A stretch of DNA of 64,000 nucleotides, taken from positions 20,289,651 to 20,353,650 of the forward strand of contig OW121743.1 in NCBI GenBank assembly GCA_933228675.1, in the 5' to 3' direction. Shown here piece after piece: positions 1 through 13,048 of this stretch. Below the pieces are notes generated by a model. That model saw only the letters and a program-made list of their open reading frames with translations, was not told the DNA's origin and made no database searches. Each line of letters opens with the position of its first letter. Within the stretch, counting starts at the first letter, position 1. Made by a program: the position numbers and the translations under genes. Origin of the DNA: Stomorhina lunata (Eukaryota > Arthropoda > Insecta > Diptera > Rhiniidae).

Positions 1-1407
1 ATTTGTGGTCACACTTGCACATTTATTTGACGATTTTTATTTGATAAAATACAGAAAAAATACGTTCAAAGTATAAACAAAAAAACACGTTTTATTTATG
101 GTCACACTGAAGATTAAATATTTTCCCAAAAAATATTTGATCAAATATTTTCAAAACAAAATTGTGTATCTAGCAATTTGGTTCTCATATTTGAGTTGTT
201 GTTTCTCAAATTTGATGTTGTTGTTTCAGTTTTAATAGTAAACAATAGAAATGCTCAGCTGTTATTTGCCCCTGTTTGATGTTACAAAAATTTTGTAAGA
301 TTAAATAATTATTTGATCAAAATTTAATAAAATATTTGCTCTTGCGTGGTCACATTAGGAAAATTTTTATTTGCTGGCAAATGATTTTGTTTTGTTCAAA
401 TCAACATGTTTCTTGTTTGAACCTCAAAAATATTTTGTGGTCAGACTACGAGGATTAAATATTTTATAATTTCGATTAAATGTTTAATCAATGTGACCGT
501 AGCTTAACAACTTTTCCATCCATTATGAAGTTTGTTAATTGCCCTAAGTTAATTCTGTTCAATTGAAAGTTTTCATTAATACAGTCTAGTCATTTCTATA
601 AAAAGTTCATTTTTTAATACTTTGGACATTAAATTCTGAAGAAATGATTTCATTTATTCTTAATGACTCTTCCACGTGTTTCAATAAAACAATGAACAAC
701 GTTAAGAGGTTATTATATTTTCGATTACAAAAAACCAGACAAAATCAAAAATTTTATTACTTTTTATTGGAAATTTGAGTTTTGAAATTTGTAAATTGAC
801 ATCAACAAAATATAATGCTATTAATTTATATTTAATAGTAGATAATAAATGTTTAAAAGAAATAAATGAGAAATATTTATGGTTACCAATTTAAAATTAA
901 GAAAATCTAACAAATAACAGACCTTGAAAATCCTTGCTCTAAAATATTTCTCATATTTGAACTGTCTTTTAATACACCAATTTGCAAAAAATGTTTGTTT
1001 TATAAATTTTGTCCTAAAGTCTTAAATCTAACGTATTTAAATCTATATAAAACTTTAAGCTTATATCTAACTTTTGAGAGCTATTAATTATTTAACAAAA
1101 AAATCCATGAATTAATATCAATCATACGTCCCATATGCTAAAAACTAAGAAATTAAAATAAATTATTGAATTTTTGACAGTAGCTTTAGTTAAGCTGCGA
1201 TATGTATACACGAGTATTTATATATTCATTATGTTAACATCATTTATCATTGAAGATAAAATTCGTAATATTTTTAGATAAAATATAGTCACGTTGCCTA
1301 TAGTCTTGTTGCACAGAAATTGAAAAGATAAATAAATTCATATTCAGTTTCAGTTTTAAAAAATCCTCAACTTTGATTTGCATTTTTGTAATGATTTTAT
1401 AACAAAA
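1..1407. other. AT-rich flank, no gene seen
   Basis: I see no supportable gene. The first 500 bases repeat the words GGTCACA (near 7, 101 and 347, with a GGTCAGA variant near 437, and inverted as TGTGACC near 490) and TTTGATCAAAT. This suggests an old, degenerate inverted-repeat element whose left end may lie outside the window. Bases 520-1407 are AT-rich without recognisable structure. Confidence 0.4.
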
Positions 1408-3252
1408 ACAAGTAAGAGTGTTATATTCGGCTGTGCCGAATCTTATACACCCACCATCAAGTTGTGTTAAATTTAGAAACATATCTCATATATCTACAAG
1501 GGTGCAGCTAATTCAAAATCTGGAAAAAAACTGAAAAAATCGCTAAGCTAATTGGTATTGTTGGTAAAACCTTTGGACTAAATTCGGTTGCCGTAGCTTT
1601 ATAGTTCAACATTTAAAAATATTTTAGTGGTTTCCCCAGTATTTACTTTAATCAAAATTCGGTCTCATAACCGGGTATAGTTTTACATTAATAAGTTGTT
1701 AAATACTTTTCGTTGTGCTTAATATGCAGTTAGGCTAAACACGTTAATAGTAATACGACAGGTCCATATATTTCGTTAGGAGTTCCTAATGCATTCATCA
1801 TATATAAAGTCTGGGCTGAAAATTGATTGATGTCTATCTAATTTCATAGGTGCAATCTTAATATCATGAATGTACCTCCAAATCTTTTTGATTGGAGATA
1901 TAAAAAGGGGATGTTATGTATATAAGAATTATAGCCAAATGGTGACCGATTGTAACAAAATTTTACACACTGGCTGGTATATATATAGAGCTTTTTCTTG
2001 CAAAATTTATTGGCCATAGCTATCATAGTTTCAAATTTTATAGCTTTTAACTGGCCTTTGCTAAAATTTTTGGTTTTCGTGAGTGTTGTTTATTTATATG
2101 AAAGCTAAAATCAAATATGGATTGGTTCCTATAAAATTTGATAAACTGATCAAATATTGCATAAAACTTCCCTATTTTAAATATAATCGTCATAGCTATT
2201 ACAATTGTATTCAATTTATCAGCATTAATGTGTTTCCCGGGGAAGGGTTATATGGGAGCTCTAACTAATTTGAAACCGATTTTGTCCATTTTCAATACAC
2301 ATGTTTTTCAAGACATCCAAAATACCTTTGTGAAATTTTGTCCCTCTAGCTCTTTTCGTTAAGGCGCTATCGTGCTTTTATCTGACGGACAGACAGACAT
2401 AAGCAACCTTTTCTCTATGTATTTTTGTGTTTCCATAAGTTTTTTATATGGGAGCTATGGTCAAATGGTGACCGATTGTAACAAAATTTTGCACACTGGC
2501 TGGCATTCACATAAAACTTTATTTTGTAAAATTTTGTTGCTGTAGCCCTTTTCGTTAAGGTGCTATCGCGCTTTTATCTGACGGAAAGACGGACATAAAC
2601 CCCCTTTTCTTTTTGTATTTTTGTGTTTCCGTAAGTTTTTTATATGGGAGCTGTGGTCTAATGGTGACCGATTGTGACAAAATTTTGCACACTTGTTGAC
2701 ATTGACATAAGACCTCTTCGTGCTAAATTTAGTGATTGTATATGTTAAAGTTTTAGATTTATTGGCATTTAAGTGTATTTTAGGTGAAGTTTTGGATGTT
2801 TCCGTAAGTTTTTTGTATGGGAGCTATGACTAAATGTGAACCGATTTTGACGAAATTTTACATGCTGCCTAGAGCTTACGCAAGACTTCTATATACCACA
2901 TTTTATCATAGCTATTATAGTTTGTTATTTATTAGCAAATAAGCGATTAGCCTAGACGAGGCTATACGGGAGCTATGGTCAAATGTTAACCGATTTTGCC
3001 CAAAATTTTTTTAGAGATGAAGAATGTTTTTGCTAAGTTTCAGTGAGCTAGCTCCTTTCGTTTGGGCGTTATCGTGGTTTCAACAGACAGACAGACAGAC
3101 GGACAGACAGACGGACATCGCTCAATCGTCTTAAAATTTCAAAAGGATTCAGAATATATATCGTTTTTGGTTTTTGAGCCAATATTAAAGAAATTACAAA
3201 CGGAATGACAATCTCAATATACCCCCCATTCTTTTTGATGGTGGGTATAAAA
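1408..3252 (-). mobile_element. DINE-1/mini-me-like family A, copy A1
   Basis: Reference description of family A. Read on the minus strand, the 5' end is TTTTTATACCCACCATC followed by a GGGGGGTATATT arm. Then come a (GTCY)n tract (3081-3118), several diverged modules built around GGGAGCTATGGTCAAATG and ACCGATTTTG, a short TA-rich tract, and a 3' end with inverted GGTGGGTATA, the stem-loop TTCGGC-ACA-GCCGAA and CTTACTTGTT. This is the architecture of dipteran DINE-1/mini-me elements, regarded as non-autonomous Helentrons. I see no transposase. Full length is about 1.8 kb. The short ORFs shared by copies look like by-products of common descent. Confidence 0.8.
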
Positions 3253-3419
3253 ATTTAAGAGAATAAAATTTATAACAAAACCTAAAACTCTAGTATATAA
3301 AAATTAAAATTTATTCCATAAATTGTTTATTGTTAAATTTTTTTCCAAAAAATTCTTAATATTAGTTATACGCCCTGTATAATATGAACAAAGAACTCTA
3401 GATGAATTGTTTAAATTTG

Positions 3420-5338
3420 TTATACCCTTAACCACCATAGCACAGTGGGAAATTACGGCCAAAACCCCCAAAAATGTTTTTAATTCTTTTTGAGAAATTT
3501 TAGTGCCAGATTAGCGCTGACATTTCAAAACATGTAATCGTAATTTTTTATCATACTGCATTGCCTACTAAGGCTGTAATAATTCCTCAAAGTTTGAATA
3601 TTTGTTTATATGTTCGTAATAAAATTATTTGTATATTTGAACGCATATATAAAATTCGCTTAATTTTGGAATACGTGTACAATTTTGACTTTTTCTTTCT
3701 TGAATTAAAAAGTAGATAGCTTTAACTAATCAACAGCGCTTATTTCAATATCTTTTGACCTATGCTTCATCTAGAAATCTAGCGGTTAAAACAACCATAA
3801 AAAATTAAAAAAAAAAAAATTTAATACAAAGTTTGATAGACCGCGAATTTTTTTTAGAGATTTTTAGAGGTTGAAGCCGAACACTCTCTAATAGCTGAAG
3901 TCAATCATTATTAAGCCCAATGAATTTCATATCCATTTGCATCCCATTTCAAGAATTATAATGTTTTTAGTAACACCCCTTTTTCACAATTTTTTGCAAT
4001 TTATCGCTAAAAAAATCACTACTTGAAGTGAAATATAGGCGTGATGTAATATTTTTATGAAATTTTCTTTAGTTTCCTTTCTAATTCTATGCAAAATTTA
4101 TATATAAAGATAAAAAACAACAAAATTTTTAATTTTGAATGACTTTTGTATAATTTATTTAAGTATATAGGTGGTGGTCACATAATTGTGGACGCAATAA
4201 AAATTTTTAAATCTTCAAATTTAATATTATTCAAGAACTCGTAATTTTTTTTATAAAAATATTCAATGTTTAGAGTTTTTCTGTAGGTTTGTTAAAAGCA
4301 TACAAAATCAGGTTTTAAGCTCATAGTATGAACCCAATATCTCTGAAAGGAGATATCCGATTTTGTCAAGTCATGTCTCGTAGAATAGGTATTCTTTTCA
4401 TATATTATCCTATTTAAGTAGCATGTTTAGTAGTCCAGTTTTATGTGACCACAGACTTTATATTTTCTTAAAAAAATTATTTCAGTTTAACTAAGGGTAT
4501 ATTATTTATATACACTAAAAATTTCAAATACAAAAGTCAATAAATGACCAAGTTATTGAGTTTTGGCCGTATTCTCCCACTGTGCATAGGTGGAAAGGGT
4601 ATTATAAGTTTGTGCTGATGTATGTAACGCACAGAAATATTTGTCTTAGACCCACCATTTAGTATACCAATAGGCTTAGAATCACTTTCTGAGTCGATTT
4701 AGCGATGTCCGTCCGTCTGGCTGACTGGCTGGACCCCCAGTAAACCTTGTAATCAAACTACAGGTCGCAATCCTAAAGATAATTTTATGAAATTTGGCAC
4801 AGATAATTTCTTTGATAATGGGACCATAACTATTGAAATTCTTCAAAATCGGTCCATTATAAATGGTACCTTCCATAGGTCCCACTTCCCGGAATTGATA
4901 TATTGGTCACAAATAACAAATATTTTTTTAAGAAATTTAAAACAAATATTGCTTACGTAAACTTTAATCACTATATCAAATTTCGTTGAAATCGGTCCTC
5001 ATTTCACGATAGATCCCATACAAACTCTTTCTTAAAAACGCACTAAATGAGACAAAAATTACTAAAACGCTCGTAAATCCAAATATAATGAAAATTTTAG
5101 CAACAACTGTAATTAACTTGCCAAATTTCGAGATAATCGGTCCACATTTAACCCTAGCTCTCATATAAGTCGAAATTACGGAAACAGCTGAAATATATAA
5201 GTTTTGAGAATATGTTTGTATGATGGCAAAATTTAGCAAATATTTTTCTTTATACAGAAAAAATAACACCTTCGATCTTAGTGGTGAAGGGTATAGTAAG
5301 GTCGGGCTTGACCGACTATAGCACTTTCTTACTTGTTT
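3420..5338 (+). mobile_element. DINE-1-like family B, copy B1 (split)
   Basis: Reference description of family B. The 5' end TTATACCCTTAACCACCATAG (3420-3440) is separated by an inserted element from its continuation at 4585 (CATAGGTGGAAAGGGTATTA). After that come TAGACCCACC, a GTCCGTCCGTCTGGCTG tract (4708-4732) and a 3' stem-loop around TCGGGCTTGACCGA ending CTTACTTGTT near 5336. The 5' portion closely resembles Drosophila DINE-1 as I know it (paired TATACCC/GGGTATA arms, then a GTCYGTC run). It is non-coding; short ORFs across it are incidental. Confidence 0.8.
3441..4584. mobile_element. Transib-like non-autonomous element
   Basis: Termini are inverted repeats: left CACAGTGGGAAATTACGGCC, right (reverse complement) CACAGTGGGAGAATACGGCC. 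Inserted into copy B1, it is bordered by the 5-bp direct repeat CATAG at 3436-3440 and 4585-4589; removing the element plus one repeat restores the family B sequence CCATAGGTGG. A CACAGTG-type terminus with a 5-bp duplication is the signature of Transib, the RAG1-related superfamily. The 1.14-kb interior is AT-rich with no transposase, so mobilisation would need an autonomous relative. Confidence 0.7.
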
Positions 5339-6526
5339 TTTCTTCAGTTGGTGGCTATTTTATTGATGAATAATGTAAGATAATATTAAAGTGCTTATTT
5401 CCTTGAATATATTTGAATTTAAAATTTTCAAAAAATTTTACATAAAATTTTATTTCAAGGAAAACAAAATTGATATATTTTTGTCTATTAAATTTTAATG
5501 ACTTATTTATTTTTATATCTCCTAAATGGAAAATTGTATGCAAATATTTGTAGACATCTGTCACAAAATAACAATTTATTTAGTACATTTAAAATTTCAT
5601 TTATAAATAATTAATGATAAAAATATATTTGTATTCCTGGAATTAATTTTCCTACAAACTTTAAGTTATTTGAAATTTAAATTTTAAAGTAAATATTTGT
5701 ATACTTGAGCATCTTTATTTATTGTATTTAAACTTTGTTAAAAATTACACCTTAATTTCAATTCTCCCAAGAATAATTTCAAAATTAAATTCACTTTAAA
5801 AGACAGTTTTGAAATAATATACACCCACATTCATACTCTTATATAAAAGTGTTTTCCTGAAAAATTTTCCGAAAATTACAAAGAGGAATAACATTTCTTT
5901 ACAAATTAAAATTAAACCCACATAAATACTTAAGTACCTAAAAGTTTTTTACGTCTGTTTGAGAAATTCTTAAGTAATACAAACAAAATTTTAGCAAATG
6001 ATGTTATAAAATAATTTCGCAAAAAAATTTACATATGAAATAAAGTTTCACATCCTTTTTTAAAAAGAAAATTAAAATGTTATGTGAAATATTCAACTGC
6101 ATAGAAATCCACATATACATACACTAATAATCTCGTATATATGAGAATTTACATATGCGTTTACTTAAGTATGTAAATGTACAGAATTTGCAAATTTAAG
6201 TTAACGAAAGACATCAAGGATATAATCTAAGAGCCCAAGAGAGCTCAAAATAAAAAAGGCTAATATATGTTTATATAAGCAGCCAAGTAACAATTAAAGC
6301 CCAAGGCAATAATTTATCTCCAAATTTCTGAGTCTTGATTTTATTTCGAAATATACACGGATTAACTTTTTTATACTGCAGATTATATCTTCGAAAACCC
6401 ATAAAACTAAACTGCAGCTAGATCATAACGAGATTACAACTAGAATAATACTAGACTATGATTACACCTTAATATGTGACAGTGCAGACCTAAAACCGAC
6501 TGTAAAAGCCATTGGCTACAATCGTA
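5339..6526. other. AT-rich intergenic sequence, nothing recognised
   Basis: Low-complexity A/T runs. Short ORFs here have no recognisable domain or codon structure. I see no terminal repeats or RNA genes. Confidence 0.5.
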
Positions 6527-8575
6527 TTATTTTTCTGTTATCCTTGACTCCCAGTGGAGCATAGGGCCTCAACCATCCTTTTATATCGAACTCTATTGCG
6601 AGATGTTAGGCATACATCATTCCTTGAATAGTTTGCTGCCTGTAACTCCGCATCAATTGACCTTCTCCATGTTCTAGCAGGTGCACCAACACGACGGCCG
6701 CTTCCTTGTGGATTCCAACGAAGCGCTTGTCGAGCAATGTTGGTATTTGGCCTTCGAAGTGTGTGGCCTATCCATCGCCATTTCCGTTGACATACCTCTA
6801 TAGAAGAAGGGATTTGGTTTGTAGCGTTTAGTAGATCTTCATTTCTAATGCGATTTGGCCACCATATATTAAGGATTTGCCGCAAGCATTTGTTTGCAAA
6901 GGTTTGTAGGCGCTTATCGATGGCATTTGTGCGTTTCCAAGTTTCGCAGCCGTAATACAAGATGGACTTGACATTCGAGTTATATATTCGTAACTTAGTT
7001 GTTGTTGATATTTGCCGAGATTTCCATATAGTTCGGAGAATGCCGAATGCAGATTTTGCCTTATTAATACGCGTTTCAATATCCTCATTGGCGCCACCAA
7101 ACTACCAAGATAATTAAAGGTACCTACACATCCAATAACCTCGTTATCCACATTGATGTGTGGCGACGGGTTTGCGCCATAGCCTCCAGGCATAATCTTT
7201 GTCTTGGAAATATTGATTTCCAGCCCAGCTGCCCGAGATTCAACATTAATAGCGCTACCGTTTTCTTGAAGGTGAGCTGGTCTTTGACTTAGAAGACATA
7301 CGTCATCGGCGTATTCCAAGTCCTCGAGTTACTTAAATGGTGTCCATTGGATACCACGTCTACCATTCAGTGCAGTGCGCATTATATTGTCGATGACAAG
7401 GATAAAAAGTATAGGTGATAATATACATCCTTGTCTTACTCCAGTAGTAACTTCGAACGGATTAGACAATGTACCTTTATGTAGAACCCGGCATTTAAAG
7501 TCCACGTACATTGCCCGAATTAAGTTCAGAATTTTCGTTGCCATGTTACGGTTTTCTAAAATTCTCCATAGATAGCACCTGTTGACACTGTCGAAGACCT
7601 TTATAAAGTCGATAAACGCTAGATAAATGGGGGTGCGAAATTCATTATATTGCTCCAGTACTATTCTTACTGTGTTGATTAGATTCAAGATCTATTCTCT
7701 CGGAACCCAAACTGATTTTCGCGTAGTGTTTCAGAAACTGCGTCAGACGTTCTACTCAAAATTACTCGATTCAAAATTACTACTTAGTATTTTGCTCGGT
7801 ATTGGAAGAAGTGTTATTTCCCTGTAGTTATTGCAGTCTTTGGAGTCACTCTTTTTTGGTATTTTGACTAGTACACCTTCATTCCAGGAGGTTGGTAGAG
7901 CTTCTTCTTCCCATATTTTACGTACAAATGGGTGCCACAGTCTCGCCGATCCTTCAACGTCACATAAAATCATCTCCGCTGATATATTGTCATTGCCCGG
8001 GGCCTTGTTACGCTTAAGGCTTTTAATGGCATTCTTCACTTCTTGTTTTGTTGGTGGGCTGTCTGAAATTCCACTGAATAAACAGTCATGGTTGGTTTCA
8101 TTTTGCACTTCCGTCAGCGCTTCTAATCCAATTGGGTTGTTTAATGTTGACTGGAAATGTTCCATCCATCGTATTAATTGTTCATCCGGGGTTGAGAGAA
8201 GTGTACCGCTACTACTCAGAATGGGACTATTGGTGTAGGTAGGTTTGCCACACAACGCCCTTGATATATTGTATAAGGTTCTCATGTTGCCTTTATTTGC
8301 AGCTGACTCAGCTTGGCTTGCTTGTTCATCTACCCACATTCTCTTGTCCCTCCTTACAGACCCTTTTATTCTGTTGGATAGGTCACGGTATATTGTGTTT
8401 GCATTTAGACTTGCTACAATCGAATTAGCTATTAAATTATTTTTAAGACGGCTATATTTAAGATTTAATAGAAACTGCTGTTCATGAGTGGTGCCAAAAA
8501 ATCGCTCATTTATTTCAATATTCTTTGGTGTTGACAGCACTAAATCTGTTATTATCGCCAACAAAAATAGAAATT
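6527..8575 (-). mobile_element. RTE-like LINE, broken reverse-transcriptase copy 1
   Basis: Minus-strand pieces together cover the linker and reverse transcriptase of a non-LTR retrotransposon. In order: 8564-7752 (linker and first RT blocks, with KAPGNDNISAEMI and VLVKIPKKSD); 7688-7329 (AFIDFIKVFDSV, GVRQGCILSP); 7319-6828 (EYADD active-site box); 6960-6538 (C-terminal tail with YGCETWK, RKWRWIGHTLRR and a CSTGSQG end). The pieces change frame several times, so it is dead. The endonuclease is missing or unrecognisable. Tail motifs and the GAA-repeat 3' end of sister copies suggest the RTE clade, but this needs phylogeny. Sequence from about 8518 to 8735 is shared with the element at 45.2 kb. 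Confidence 0.85.
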
Positions 8576-8961
8576 AGTTTATTCTTGGCTACAGCTACAC
8601 CGGTGGTCGGTAGTCGTATGGCTGTGTCGGCGATAAAAATTTTTTTAACATTTGAATGCGTGTATTCTAATTTTGACAGGTTGTAGACCGCAGCCTGTAG
8701 CCGTGATTAACAAACGCTCCTGCTGTATCTATAAAGGGTGGATTAGTTGAACTTAGCGTGAGGCTGCCTTAACGGCCAACTTAACGTCTGACTTTAGAAC
8801 AGTTATTGAACAACTTAACAACTTAAGACGTGCCATATTTAGACATAAACAATCAAAACAAAATATTTGCCGCCGGTGTTATACTTATTTGCCTGTACAA
8901 ATAAACTTAGTATTTAGTCGTTCATATTTCAATTTATAAAATTTATTTCAAATTTTACTTT
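8576..8961. other. LINE 5' extension or shared repeat, then unassigned DNA
   Basis: Bases 8576-8735 are the reverse complement of a segment at about 45225-45380. On the minus strand they read through IFIADTAIRLPTTGVAVAKN before a stop. This may be LINE 5' sequence or part of another element. The remainder to 8961 is unassigned and contains repeated CAACTTAA words. Confidence 0.4.
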
Positions 8962-10570
8962 TTATACCCACCATCAAATAGAATGGGGGGTATATTGAGA
9001 TTGTCATTCCGTTTGTAATTTCGTTAATATTGGCTCAAAAACCAAAAACGATATATATTCTGAATCCTTATGAAATTATAAGGCGATTGAGCGATGTCCG
9101 TCTGTCTGTCCGTCTGTCTGTCCGTCTGTCTGTTGAAATCACGATAACGCCTAAACGAAAGGAGCTAGCTCACTGAAACTTAGTAGAAATATTCTTCATC
9201 TCTGAGAAAATTTTGGTATTGAAATTGGGCAAAATCGGTTCACATTTGACAATAGCTCCCGCATAACCTCGTCTAGGCTAATCGCTTATTTGTTAATAAA
9301 TGACAAATTATAGCAGCTATGATGATAAAATTTGGTATATAGAAGTTTTACATTAGCCCTAGGCAGCGTGTAAAATTTCATCAAAATCGGTTTATATTTA
9401 GCCATAGCTCCCATACAAAAAACTTACGAAAACAGCCTAAATTTCACCTAAAATACACTTAAATGCCAAAAAATCTAAAAGTATAACAGATATAACCACT
9501 AAATTTGGCACAAGAAAGTCTTATATCAATGCCAGCCAGTGTGCAATTTTGTCGCAATCGGTAACCATTTGACCTAGCTCCCATATAAAAAACTTATGGA
9601 AACACAAAAATACATTAAGAAAAGGTTGTTTATGTCCGTCTGTCCGTCAGATAAAAGCACTATAGCGCCTTAGCGAAAAGAGCTAGAGGATATTTTGGAT
9701 ATCTTGAAAAAGATGTGTGTTGAAAATGGACAAAATCGGTTCAAATTTAGTTAGAGCTCCCATATAACCCCGCCCCGGGAAACACACTAGTGCTGATAAA
9801 TTGAATACAATTGTAATAGCTATGACGATTAATTTTAAAATAGGGAAGTTCTATGCAATTTTTGATCAGTTTATCAAATTTTATAGGAATCAGTTCATAT
9901 TTGACTTTAGTTTTCATATAAAAAACACTCACGGAAACAAAAAATTTTAGCAAGACCAGTTAAAACCTATTAAATTAGAAACTATGATAGCTATGGCCAC
10001 TAAATTTTGCAAGAATGAAGCTCTATATATAGCCAGTGTGTAAAATTTTGTTACAATCGGTCAACATTTGGCTATAATTCTTATATATATAAAATCCCCT
10101 TTTTATATCTACAATCAAAAAGATTTGGAGGTACATTCATTATATTAAGATTGCACCTATGAAATTAGATAGGCATCAATCAATGTTCAGCCCAGACTTT
10201 ATATATGATGAATGCATTAAGAACTCATAACGAAATATATGGACCTGTCGTATTACTATTAACGTGTTTAGCCTAACTACTTGTTAAGGTAAAACTACAC
10301 CCGGTTATGAGACCGAATTTTGACCAAAGTAAATACTGGGGAAACCACTAAAATATTTTTAAATGTTGAACTATAAAGCTACGGCAACCGAATTTAGCCC
10401 AAAGGTTTTACCAACAATACCAATTAGCTTAGCCTTTTTTTAAGTTTTGGTCCAGATTTTGAATTAGCTGCACCCTTGTAGATATATAAGATATGTTTCT
10501 AAATTTGACACAACTTGATGGTGGGTATATAAGATTCGGCACAGCCGAATATAACACTCTTACTTGTTTT
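8962..10570 (+). mobile_element. Family A element, copy A2
   Basis: Full-length copy on the plus strand, from TTTATACCCACCATC at the 5' end, through a GTCYGTC tract at 9096-9133, to the TTCGGC-ACA-GCCGAA stem-loop and CTTACTTGTTTTT near 10565. It also carries the internal near-copy of the 5' end (TTTTTATATCTACAATC at about 10101) discussed in the findings. Confidence 0.8.
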
Positions 10571-10717
10571 TTTACTTGTTTGATTTGTTTATATTAAACA
10601 GCTGATATTATGGTGTTGTCAATAATGAGATATACGAACGTGTTACAGCGATTTTAGATTTTTTTAATCGCGGCTTTTTCGAAGAAGAAAAATAAATAAA
10701 ATTGGCTGCAGAATAAA

Positions 10718-11475
10718 GAAGTAAGAAGTGCTATAGTCGGTCAAGCCCGACCATACGATACCCTTCACCACTAAGGTCAAAGGTGTTCCTTTTTCTGTAT
10801 AAAGACAAATATTTGATAAATTTTGCCATCATACAATCATTTTCTCAAAACTTATATATTTAAGCTGTTTCAATCATTTGAACTTATATGAGAGCTAGGG
10901 TCAAATGTGGACCGATTATCTCGAAATTTGGCAAATTGATTACAGTTTTTAGAAAACGATGTATGCAGAAAAAAACTTACATTTGTCATTATTTTCATTT
11001 ATGAGCATTTTAGTGATTTTTGTCTCATTTAGTGCGTTTTAATAGAAGAGTTTGTATGGGAGCTATGGTCAAATGTGGACCGATTTCAACGAAATTTGGT
11101 ACAGTGATTTAAGCTTACTTTAAGCAGTTTTTGTTTTAAATTTCATAAAAAATATTGATATTTGTGGCCAATATAACAATTCCGGAAGTGAGATCAATGG
11201 GAGGTACCATAAATAATGGACCGATTTTGACCAATTTCAATGGCCATGGTTCTACTATCAAGAAAGTTATCTCTGCCAAATTATATTTAGAATCACGACC
11301 TGTACTTTGATTACATAGTTTACATTGGGTCCAGCCAGCCGTCCAGACGGACGGACGGACGGACTGATATCGCTAAATCGACTTAAAAAGTGATTCTAAG
11401 CCTATTGGTATACTAAAAGGTGGGTCTAAGACAAATATTTCTATGCGCTACATACATCAGCACAAACATATAATA
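10718..11475 (-). mobile_element. Family B element, copy B2 (5' end lost)
   Basis: Starts on the plus strand with AAGTAAGAAGTGCTATAGTCGG (the family 3' stem-loop), runs through the GACGGACGGACGGAC tract at 11342-11363 and TGGGTCTAAGACAAATATTT, and stops after CAGCACAAACATATAATA. The outermost TATACCC...GGGTATA arm of the conventional 5' end is missing. Confidence 0.75.
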
Positions 11476-11984
11476 AAAGCTTAAAAATGCGTTTAAATAA
11501 CAACAAATGGAACTAAAGAAAGTTTACATACATATGTTATGCCGGTGTGTGTGTGCCTTACGGATGTGGCCATGTGTATTTTATTCGTATATGCATGTGT
11601 TAATAGAATCAATACAAAGTTTTTGTTTGTAAATGTGTGTAAATATTTTTTGTGAGGAAACAATTTTTTCTTGTTTTTTATTTACATTTATTTATTTTTA
11701 CCTTGTGCTAAGGGCAAAGTGGGTACAAGTTAAAATCGATATATTAAAAATATAACAAAAAAATATTAAATTTGTTTTTGAACATTTAAACAATTTCTGG
11801 GAAAATAATTTGATAGAAAATGTCCTTTTACTGCAATTGTAAAAAAAGGTAAAATCATTAAATTTTCCTAGAATTTATCTACAGAATTTAATTAAAAAAA
11901 ATTCAATTTAAAGTTAATTTACTAGAAATTGAATTAAAAAAATTTAATTTGACATTTGTATGAAGAATATTTTATTGTGCTATA
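11476..11984. other. AT-rich, nothing recognised
   Basis: A/T-rich sequence with AATTTAATT-type words, a CGGTGTGTGTGTG patch near 11542, and no gene or transposon ends that I can support. Confidence 0.45.
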
Positions 11985-12195
11985 TAAAAAAATTGTTTAA
12001 GATATCGAGAGCCTATACTCAATACCGACTATTTATGAACCAAATATAATTTTTCTAAGGAGAGGCAAAATAATTTATTTCGGTAAATGTTTAATAAAAT
12101 TTGACATCTAAACCTATCAGTTTGTTTGTCAAAACATTTAGTTTAAATAAAATTATTTTACTCCCAAGGAACTTTTGATAAATAAATTATAAAGT
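11985..12195. repeat. Direct repeat, left copy
   Basis: AAATTGTTTAAGATATCGAGAG and the following 200 bp recur in the same orientation at 14875-15048 (AAATTGTTTAAGATATTGAG). The right copy has a deletion of about 40 bp. Shared landmarks are GAGCCTATACTCAATACCGAC, GACATCTAAAC and GGAACTTTT. The two copies bracket about 2.7 kb containing C1 and A3. Confidence 0.65.
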
Positions 12196-12284
12196 AGTGA
12201 AACTTATATATTGTGTATTATTTAGATTATACTAAAGGTATGCTATACAAATATTTCTAAAATATCTTTTACTAAAGCCTCTAT

Positions 12285-12890
12285 ATATACCCTTCACCAA
12301 TAGGGGAAAAGGTATTATAAGTTTGTCATTCAGTTTGTTATGACAAACTTATTTGTAATTTTTTCATTATTCGTCTAAGACCCCATAAAAATTATACCGA
12401 TCGACTCAGAATTGCCATGTCCGTCTGTCTGTTTGAAATTAAGTTTGTGGAGCTCCTGGTGGGTGTACCAGATATTAGATAATTTCCCTACGCAGCACGC
12501 TATTGAATTTCATTAAAATCGGTCCATAAACACCCGAGATATCGCTAAAATACTAAACTTCGATGACGAATTTAAAAATTTTTTTTAAAAAATGCAATTT
12601 AAAAAAAATTTGTAATTCTCATCGAATTTTGGCGATATCTCTGGTGTTTATATACCGATTTTGATCAAATTTATTAGCATGTTGCCCTGGAGTATTTTCT
12701 AAAATCTGATGTACATATAACTCAACATTTTTTTTTTTAAATACTGTTTTAAAACAAAAAAAAATTAATTTGTCGATATGTTTTGCTTTGGCGATATCTC
12801 GGTTACTGATCTACCGATTTTGATGAAATTCAATAGTGTGCTGCCTCGAATGATTTCCTAAAATTTGATATACAGTTCAAAGAAGTTTTT
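12285..12890 (+). mobile_element. Family C element fragment, C1
   Basis: Opens with TATACCCTTCACCAATAGGG and a GGTATTATAAGTTTGTCATTC arm, then AGACCCCATAAAAATTATACC, CATGTCCGTCTGTCTG (12417-12432) and TGGAGCTCCTGG. These match the 5' end of the other family C copies. Beyond about 12700 it degrades into repeated GATATCTC...ACCGATTTTGATGAAATT modules. The 3' stem-loop is absent, so the copy is truncated. Confidence 0.6.
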
Positions 12891-13048
12891 TTTTTTTAAT
12901 ACACAGTATTTAAAGAAAATTAAATTCGGTAATTTTCGGGACAACGAATTTTTTTGGCAATATTTTGAATATCGTTTTGCTTTGGTGAATTTTCATCATA
13001 TCCGCAAATTGTCGAATTTTAAACAAAAAATAGTTTTTAAACAAATTA

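Noticed and set aside
8245..8487. Plus-strand ORFs overlapping the LINE (7375-7575, 7627-7827, 7831-8238, 8245-8487)
   Set aside because: Antisense shadows of the minus-strand reverse-transcriptase pieces.
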